Source: Basidiobolus meristosporus CBS 931.73 (lineage: Eukaryota; Basidiobolomycota; Basidiobolomycetes; Basidiobolales; Basidiobolaceae). From it: DNA of 64,000 nt. The notes beneath the pieces are model-generated. The model made no database searches. It was given only the letters and a program-made list of their open reading frames with translations, and had not been told where the DNA came from. The stretch is from NCBI GenBank assembly GCA_002104905.1, contig MCFE01000168.1, positions 1 through 64,000 of the forward strand, written 5' to 3'. Positions 57,024 through 64,000 of the stretch are shown piece by piece. The first letter of the stretch is position 1, and the number at the start of each line of letters is the position of its first letter. A program made the translations under genes and the position numbers.

Positions 57024-58077
57024 TACAACGAGCGAGGTTACAAGAATGTGTCAAGAAAAACCGAAATTACTTTCAAGGTCTATTAAAAAAAGGAATGCTA
57101 CGATAATTAAGAATAGTCGGCAAAAGCAAAGGACTCGGAAGTTAAGTTCAAAATTGGTGGGTCCTAGAAGTAAGGTTTTCTCTATACCACCTTAGTAGAA
57201 AAGTATGTTTTAATATAACCCCAAGAGTGACGAAGAAAATTTCTACGCTTGTATGATAGCTAGCTGTGTCTCCCGAGCGAGGCTATTTATACCACATGTA
57301 CAACATTTATTCCCTAAGGATATAGCAATCCTCACAAGGAACATGAAACTTGACAGCCAGGATTTCCTCTAACGTGACGAAGATCCACGGTGTTGAATTC
57401 AACTGTTTTTGAAGTACCATCCGGCCTCGATTGTTTCAGATAATTCGGCGAGAACATATGATGTATTAGCATAGATCTTAGAGCCCACCGATTTCAATGA
57501 ATTCCAAACCAAGTGGCCTGTGGATGCTGTGATATCGATTGGTAATGCGGTGGTCTTGTTGCCTGGTTATTGATGTTAAATTGGACGCACAACCACACTA
57601 TTGTCGGGATGAAATGATCCTAAAGTAAACGATATCTTCATCTTTTGCTAATGTGTGTAAAGCAGCCATCTTCCTTGTTTCAAGGACGAAATGTTTAGAC
57701 GTATGTAACCTTATGTACAAAGGGATCAGAATTGTCTTACACATGCACTTGCGGTTTCTGGATTGTTTTCTAGTAGATATCCATAAGCATTCAACCAGAA
57801 TTAAAGCTGGCACATTGATTGCAGGTGCATATATATATGCCATTCATCGTTGCTGCTATTTTGGTTTCTCTTTAAAAACACTCAGATGGTCCACTGTTCA
57901 TCTATCCTGCAGTGAGATGCTGAATAAACACTGTTACTCTATCAACATGAGCAACTGCATTTTATAAATGCGAGTAGTCATGTGTTGATCCATTAAACCT
58001 TTAATCGCGATATCTATTTGTGTATCCATTTCTATCTTCTCAGGATATTCCACACTGTTTACGTTCGGCTAGTAATT
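57024..58077. promoter_or_regulatory. Divergent promoter of the two giant genes
   Basis: About 1.05 kb lies between the two start codons. TATAAATAG stands on the minus strand at 57283-57291, 260 bp before giant A. The palindromic GCATATATATATGC at 57827-57840 stands 238 bp before giant B. The frames inside (57010-57195, 57653-57967) are not supported as genes. The near-equal TATA-to-ATG distances suggest similarly long 5' UTRs, perhaps with an intron. Confidence 0.5.
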
Positions 58078-61000
58078 ATGACCCATCAAAATGGGATGAA
58101 TACTTTCAAGAGACTGCGTTGCAATTTTTACTTACTATCGCAGTTAGCTGTGGTACAATCCATTCAAGGCTCCATATACCATCACCCGACTAACAATTCA
58201 TTCGTGTCTAATGAATTCGCGCTTCATACAAACTCGAGTAATAGAGCTAACTTGTTAAGCAATATACACCTACGAAGTCAAACACGCTCTACAGATCCCC
58301 TTGACAATTGGAATACTGTCAATTTAGGGCTGGACCCATCGGGTATCGAGCTCTCACCCTATTTAGAGTCTGGGGACTATCCACTATCAGAATATGTTCA
58401 GGCGTTCTCTTGGAAAAATCCAGGCGAGCAGGTCCTACTCTTTCCGGACGGTCAACTGAGATATGTGAAATCAGCTCTACATCCCTACTCTTCTGTTGAG
58501 TCGGATAAGACGAACGTTAGGACTAGCTTGCCAAAAGATCACGGAGCGAACAAAGATGATGGGATTGCCACAAAAGAAGAATCTCTAATGTTGGATGTGA
58601 AATTGGATCAACTCATCCTGGCTTTGTCACCAGCTTTACTACACGAAAGACACCATTCCGGCATTCATTTTCAAGGGTTGCATGAAGATATAACCCAACT
58701 GAAACAAAACGTAGAGAAGCTGGAGAATGCAATCGGGATAACATCGACATCAAATCAATCGAATCAAGCCCATACTCAACTTTATGAGAAACTGAATGGC
58801 CGTAACCATAACTTCGTCGGCGCTCAAAATAATACCGATAGTCTTGAGCAGCTTCGAGATGCGTTCAGCGACATGATAATGGAGCAACAAATTTTACCTA
58901 GGGGGATAGGCGACGTTACGCCAACTGAGCTTAAGAAGATAATCGAAGACTTAACAAGTCTGTTCTCTCGTACTCACAGAATATTAGTAGAGATTGGCAA
59001 TGAAAAAGATATATTCCTTCGCAAAGACTACTCAGAAATGAAAAATTTTCAAGGAATTAACAAGCTGTCGAAACTGAAGGATATATTGGACCTGATAATG
59101 AAACTACGGGACCGCATCTTGGGGGAAGATTTTCATCAAAAACTCAGGAATTACTCGGGAGATATTAGTAAGCTTGGGGAGCAATTTATTAAATTGAAAT
59201 CTACCATGGATCTATTGGTATTGCAGCAACAATGGACATCAAAAGGAGTGAGGGCCAGCCAGCTGACTAATGATCAAGCTACTAAGCAATTAGATGAATT
59301 GTATATGGTGGCTGATCGAATAATGCAGGATCAAGAGAAGCTATTTTCCATCAAAACCAGTGGCAAGGAAGATTTAGTACTGGAAAAAGCTATTCATAAT
59401 TCTCTTAAACAGTTTGCAAAACTGACCATCGTGGTTGAGAGATTAATTGAACCGAGTGGACTTGTAAAACCCCACGGAGATCCCGGAAGTGCTAAGGTTG
59501 TTGAGAGTAGATTAACAATCATTACTCCGAAGCTTGATCTACTGAGAGATGCCATGATACAGATGAATAAGCAGCAAAATATCCTCTTGGATATCTCTAG
59601 ATATCACCAACGGATGGAATCGCAATCCCAAGATATTCGAAGACTTGAAGAACAATTGGATAGGATCCAATCAACTATGCTTGCCTTGGAGAAGAACGGA
59701 CCTCAACACCAACGAGCAAAGTTTGTTAAGGCTCATCTAGAGCAATTTAATAATCTCTTTCAAAAGGCACAACGGCTGGTGAGAGGACAATATCAGTTAC
59801 TATCACTTGTGAAATCCAATAGGTCTGAAAAACGCTTGAATAATGTCGAAACCATGAATCTGAAGCTCTATCTGCTGAACAAAATTATCGAGCAAGTCAT
59901 CAGCAATGAAAGGCCTTTGGTAAATTCAGTTAACTCTAAAGGCAGGAACATGGCGAGCAGGATTTTACAGGTCGATATCAAGATTGGCAAGCTTAATACA
60001 GCAGCTATAGAAATATCTAGACGTCAAGAGCAACTATCGGAATCTCTCAACGTCTCTTGGGGAGAACAAGATAACAACTTCAAGCTTATGAGCTATATAC
60101 TGAATAATCTGGGTTCAGGCATCAATAGATTAGTCACACAACAGCAACGACTTCTCAACGATAAGGGGTATACAAATGAACCAGCAATTAACGGAAAATT
60201 GTTGGAACTGGAGAAATCTGTGAATCGTTTGGTTGATGCACAAAGCAAATTGCTCCTTATCAAGCCAGCCAAACTCTCAGGAGAATTGATGCAAGAAATT
60301 GATTCAATGGGCGAACGTGTCAAAGAGCTCGCCAAACTCATTGAAGATTTGAATTCAAAACAAGAACAAGTTTGGAAGATCTTTAGGAATGGGAATGCAG
60401 TAAATGATTTTGAGAAGGCCCTCGCAAAGGACTTGCATAATCAATTTTTATCGCTTTCTTTTCTTGTTGATAAGTTGACTCAGAAGCAAATAGCATTTAC
60501 CACTCGAGAGGAGGTGACAAGACTTCTGAGTGTCCAAGATAAAGGAATCCAGCAACTATCGTTCGATCTTGGTCAAATTTGCAATAAGGTGGGCCAAATT
60601 TTGCGGCAACAAGAAATTCTAAATGCCAAGAATAATAGATCAAGTTCCTTGAAATTATTGTTGGATATTAGTAAGAATATCTGGCAGCTTCTGAAACAAC
60701 AAAATCTACTAGCCCGGTCCGCACATGAGAAGGATGTAGACAAGCACGCATCAAACTTGCGAAAGAAATTGGACAACCTCAAGATAATTATCAGTAAAGT
60801 ACTTTCGAGCCAAGAAAGTTTCATCCAGCCAGCATTCGCCGGCAGCGAAACTTCTTCTGTTACAAGTACTAGGGTAGGGGAGCTCGAATTGGAATTGACT
60901 GAACTAAACAATGGGCTTGATATTGCTTCCTTTGTGCAGATAGAAATTCTCAAGCAGATTGGTGTTCTCAACGATCAGCAAAACGTCAAAAGCATAAACT

Positions 61001-64000
61001 CAAAAACCTCCACTTTAGGGAAGCGAGTTGATCAGCTAGTCAAAGAGCAAAAGGCACTCATCGATAAAGAGGGCCGCAATGATAAGGTGGCTAAAGACTT
61101 CGAGGAAATTCGGAAGGTTATTTCCAAAATAGTTGAACAACAAGCTACAACTTTAAACGCTACCTGGAGGAGTATATTTGAGGAAAGAATACCATTCGAT
61201 GTATCCGTGGTCAACACCAGGATTGTAAAGCTAGGTGACATTGTAGATCAACTCCTAGTCAAGCAACGTACTCTCTTTCCCCACCATGCAAACAGTGGCT
61301 TGCACAAGAACTCAGTCAAAGGGTTGAGAAGTCTAACAATCTCAATCAGCCAGGTTGGCAAATATGCTAAGAAATTATTATCTGAGCAAACACAGATATA
61401 CCAGAATCATGAAGTCTTGAGACAATCCCTCACCAATACCAGTAAGATCGACAGCCAGCTAATCGGATTAACCAAGAAAATCGACACAGTTGTACGCATC
61501 CAAGCTGCTCTATTACGACGTGCTCGAAAATATAACTATAGGAATACTGAAAGGCTTGGTGACGATCCTATTATCCAAAAACTCTGTGGCTTACAAAGTT
61601 CTGTCAACCAAATTATTTTACGTCAACAGAAATTGACCAGGGCCAAATTAGACGGACGCATTCCAGATGAAACTCTCAAAGAATTTGGGAAACTTGACAC
61701 GCATTTCAAGGAGCTGATAGGCTCAGTGAACCAATTTTCCACCAAGCAGTGGACAGTTATTTTGAAGGACTCGAAAAGCGAATTAACTGAAGACTTGGTG
61801 AGGAATATTTACCGCCTTTCTGAAGAACTCAAAGATATTTCGAACTATGCAACGGAAACCATGAAAATTCAGTCGAGGATTTTTGGCAGTAAGGAAGTCA
61901 CCAGAATACTCCAGCTCCAATCCAGTCAAGTAAAGGACTCTGGTTTAAAGTTAGGCCAGCTAAAGTCAAAATTTCAGGATCTATTAAAGCAACAGGCAAT
62001 GGTGATCAAGGAGTTAGGATACAGCCCAGGTCTAAAGAAAAATTCAAACGATCGCTTGCAAATTATTTATGAAAAGCTTCATGGACTACGTGGCGATTTT
62101 GAAAAGGTTATTGGATATCAAAGAAGTTTTATTAACCTCAAGATTAGATACAACCTGCCGAAGGAGATATCTTTTATAGTTGAAAAATTGAATGAACGTT
62201 TTACGGCTCTAGAAAAACAAATCGTTGACTTATCTAGGGGTCAGGATAACTTCTTGAGACTTGAAAGGAAAGATGAGCAACATCTATACACCATTGAAAA
62301 TTTCGCCTCGAACACAACCAAGGAGATTGGATCCTTGAAGGAATTGATAAACCAAATTATCCTCGAGCAATCAAAACTCTTCAAGCGTAGTGATGTTACG
62401 GCCCTTCTACAGCAACACACAGCAAGTATCGAGAAGATGGATGATCGACTACAGGATCTCAGCGCTCGAGTGATTCAACTTGTCAGTAATCAAAAGGAAC
62501 TGCTGCTTGCTGGTGAAACAGACAGATCTAAAAATTCTGCAAACAAAGACCTAATTAATAGATTTACCGAATTAAGAACAACAGTTCAAACACTTGTCCA
62601 CAAGCAGAATGAGTTATCTAAGCCACAGATTTTCAACCAAATCTCAGGGGATATAGCGCATGAAATTAAGGAGCTAACTGTGCAACTATCCAAACTCAAT
62701 GAAAAGGTCACCGCATTGAACGATAAGCAGCAAGCCATTCTTCTTCAAGTAGATAGCGCTGGTAAACACAATATCAATCCTCACAGACACAACGTTCAAT
62801 ATTTGAATGAACAACTAATTGATCTGGGAAAATCAATCCATGACATCTCCAGTCATCAAGCAAGAATTGCAAACGACCACCGAGTATTGGATGCGCTAAA
62901 GAAGCAAAATACGCAAATACTCTCTTTAGAAACAGGAATGATCAATCTCCGGGGAGAATTGAGGACTTTGATCTATCGTCAACAAACTCTGCTCAATGAA
63001 ACACACAACACTATCCAGCAGAATAGTGGTGAGATTTTAGAAATCCTGGCGAAACTCCAGAACTTGGACGGTAAAACAAATGGCCTATTCGAGCAGCAAA
63101 AAGCACTGATCAATAGAGATGTTTATGCAACTATTCCTAAAGAACTTACATTCCAGATTGATCAGATCGGTACTCGAATCGAGGATCTTCAGCATTTCGT
63201 GACCAAAGTTTCCAGAGACCAGGCAACATATCTTGAGTACAAGACAAGAAACAAGAATGGTGATTCGAAGAAATTACTTCGACTCAATCAACAATTTGAT
63301 CGATTGTTAACCATCATATCTCGGATTCTTGACGACCAAAATAAGATTACTACCAACGAGCATGTAGTCAAGATACTGAAAGAACACTCCAAATCAATCC
63401 AAAAAATTGATATCAGGCTCACGGGTATAAGCACTCTAATTCGAAAAATATTAGATAACCAACTCCGATTCATTCAATCACACAACGATCATAATCATAC
63501 TAGCCGTACTGCTCAGAATTTACCGCCTATAGCTACAGCCTTGTTGAGGATTCAAGAGGAGGTTGAATATCTCATTGAACAGCAGAGGAAGCTTAATCTT
63601 CCAGCAGTTGTGAATGTTCTACCTACAAATCTTCTGGACAAAGTGGTTCAAATCAACTCAGCTTTGGACGGCTGGAACGGGTATATTCAGCGTTTGTTTG
63701 AAAAGCAAGCCGAGTTGATCAAGTCATCAGAGAGCAGACAAGCCCAGGATTATAGGCATGCAATTGACAAGATCAACGAGAATTTGAGCGATTTTGGCCA
63801 CGCAATGCATACTCTGACTGTCCAACAGACGGAAATCTTCAAGAATGAGGAAATTCTAAAGATCGTGGCTGATGAACTCGGGGATCTGAAAGCAGTCAGA
63901 GCAACCATGAGAAAATTCGGCAGTCAGATCCAGAGTGTGATCAACCAACAAAAACACATCCTGGCTAGTATCTCTAATTTATCGAATCGGGATTCAGTTG
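58078..64000 (+). CDS. Giant secreted coiled-coil repeat protein B (truncated by window end)
   Basis: The frame from ATG 58078 has no stop up to the last base, giving at least 1,974 codons of a 3'-incomplete gene. Residues 16-30 form a hydrophobic leader (NFYLLSQLAVVQSIQG) that resembles that of giant A. LFPDGQLR occurs at residues 121-128, against 125-132 in A. Repeats of the same LxxLxxxQxxLL type follow from about residue 160. Both superunit markers are present: TTREEVTRLLSVQDKGIQ, and openings such as LPKEISFIVEKLNERF and IPKELTFQIDQIGTRI. It is a paralogue of A in head-to-head orientation. Repeats are more Lys/Asn-rich than in A. Function unknown; a partner or heteromer of A is possible. 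Confidence 0.85.
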   Translation, partial: MTHQNGMNTFKRLRCNFYLLSQLAVVQSIQGSIYHHPTNNSFVSNEFALHTNSSNRANLLSNIHLRSQTRSTDPLDNWNTVNLGLDPSGIELSPYLESGDYPLSEYVQAFSWKNPGEQVLLFPDGQLRYVKSALHPYSSVESDKTNVRTSLPKDHGANKDDGIATKEESLMLDVKLDQLILALSPALLHERHHSGIHFQGLHEDITQLKQNVEKLENAIGITSTSNQSNQAHTQLYEKLNGRNHNFVGAQNNTDSLEQLRDAFSDMIMEQQILPRGIGDVTPTELKKIIEDLTSLFSRTHRILVEIGNEKDIFLRKDYSEMKNFQGINKLSKLKDILDLIMKLRDRILGEDFHQKLRNYSGDISKLGEQFIKLKSTMDLLVLQQQWTSKGVRASQLTNDQATKQLDELYMVADRIMQDQEKLFSIKTSGKEDLVLEKAIHNSLKQFAKLTIVVERLIEPSGLVKPHGDPGSAKVVESRLTIITPKLDLLRDAMIQMNKQQNILLDISRYHQRMESQSQDIRRLEEQLDRIQSTMLALEKNGPQHQRAKFVKAHLEQFNNLFQKAQRLVRGQYQLLSLVKSNRSEKRLNNVETMNLKLYLLNKIIEQVISNERPLVNSVNSKGRNMASRILQVDIKIGKLNTAAIEISRRQEQLSESLNVSWGEQDNNFKLMSYILNNLGSGINRLVTQQQRLLNDKGYTNEPAINGKLLELEKSVNRLVDAQSKLLLIKPAKLSGELMQEIDSMGERVKELAKLIEDLNSKQEQVWKIFRNGNAVNDFEKALAKDLHNQFLSLSFLVDKLTQKQIAFTTREEVTRLLSVQDKGIQQLSFDLGQICNKVGQILRQQEILNAKNNRSSSLKLLLDISKNIWQLLKQQNLLARSAHEKDVDKHASNLRKKLDNLKIIISKVLSSQESFIQPAFAGSETSSVTSTRVGELELELTELNNGLDIASFVQIEILKQIGVLNDQQNVKSINSKTSTLGKRVDQLVKEQKALIDKEGRNDKVAKDFEEIRKVISKIVEQQATTLNATWRSIFEERIPFDVSVVNTRIVKLGDIVDQLLVKQRTLFPHHANSGLHKNSVKGLRSLTISISQVGKYAKKLLSEQTQIYQNHEVLRQSLTNTSKIDSQLIGLTKKIDTVVRIQAALLRRARKYNYRNTERLGDDPIIQKLCGLQSSVNQIILRQQKLTRAKLDGRIPDETLKEFGKLDTHFKELIGSVNQFSTKQWTVILKDSKSELTEDLVRNIYRLSEELKDISNYATETMKIQSRIFGSKEVTRILQLQSSQVKDSGLKLGQLKSKFQDLLKQQAMVIKELGYSPGLKKNSNDRLQIIYEKLHGLRGDFEKVIGYQRSFINLKIRYNLPKEISFIVEKLNERFTALEKQIVDLSRGQDNFLRLERKDEQHLYTIENFASNTTKEIGSLKELINQIILEQSKLFKRSDVTALLQQHTASIEKMDDRLQDLSARVIQLVSNQKELLLAGETDRSKNSANKDLINRFTELRTTVQTLVHKQNELSKPQIFNQISGDIAHEIKELTVQLSKLNEKVTALNDKQQAILLQVDSAGKHNINPHRHNVQYLNEQLIDLGKSIHDISSHQARIANDHRVLDALKKQNTQILSLETGMINLRGELRTLIYRQQTLLNETHNTIQQNSGEILEILAKLQNLDGKTNGLFEQQKALINRDVYATIPKELTFQIDQIGTRIEDLQHFVTKVSRDQATYLEYKTRNKNGDSKKLLRLNQQFDRLLTIISRILDDQNKITTNEHVVKILKEHSKSIQKIDIRLTGISTLIRKILDNQLRFIQSHNDHNHTSRTAQNLPPIATALLRIQEEVEYLIEQQRKLNLPAVVNVLPTNLLDKVVQINSALDGWNGYIQRLFEKQAELIKSSESRQAQDYRHAIDKINENLSDFGHAMHTLTVQQTEIFKNEEILKIVADELGDLKAVRATMRKFGSQIQSVINQQKHILASISNLSNRDSV

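Overview
The window is nuclear DNA of a filamentous fungus. The genes are short and mostly carry one to seven introns of about 50-70 bp. They sit on both strands at 0.1-1 kb spacing, and many promoters have TATAAATA-type boxes. The protein repertoire is fungal: Ilv5, Leu2, Mis1/Ade3, Erg9, Gcn3, a Dma1-type FHA-RING ligase, a Rax1-like RGS protein and a PY-motif arrestin. Homologues less typical of yeasts (WDR89, PRKRIP1, MCFD2-like, UBE2E) and CHAP proteins of bacterial type suggest an early-diverging lineage. That placement is inference; I cannot name the species.

Layout. 0.4-9 kb: housekeeping genes (small unknown protein, Pep12-like syntaxin, WDR89, MCFD2-like EF-hand protein, small basic protein, DNA primase small subunit, PRKRIP1). 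9-13.5 kb: a block of predicted secreted enzymes, with two intronless CHAP proteins flanking a polysaccharide-lyase-14-like protein and a Myb protein with a mitochondrial-type leader. 13.5-16.6 kb: gene-poor. 16.6-24 kb: Dma1-like ligase, a divergent ILV5/LEU2 pair of branched-chain amino-acid genes around a Gcn4-type site, and an F-box/LRR-type protein. 24.6-28 kb: mitochondrial trifunctional C1-tetrahydrofolate synthase. 28.2-31.3 kb: two multi-exon genes I cannot identify. 32-37 kb: Rax1-like RGS protein, UBE2E-type E2 and eIF2B-alpha. 37-45.9 kb: bHLH factor, LYR protein, squalene synthase and arrestin-like adaptor, with gene-poor gaps between them.

The most striking region is 46.0-64.0 kb. 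It holds an intronless 11 kb gene for a 3,668-residue secreted coiled-coil repeat protein. A second giant gene lies head to head with it and runs off the window end (58078 to >64000, at least 1,974 codons, no stop). Both have a hydrophobic leader, the same LFPDxQLR motif at almost the same residue number, and the same ~40-residue Gln/Leu-rich repeats. The first ends in a Tyr/Asp/Ser/Gly-rich tail. I know of no described family with this architecture, and it is the best candidate here for an undescribed system.

How the genes may work together. Secreted CHAP and lyase proteins could attack bacterial walls and uronate exopolysaccharide. ILV5, LEU2 and GCN3 all belong to amino-acid biosynthesis or its general control. 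The giant pair probably makes matched partners of an extracellular or lumenal fibrous assembly.
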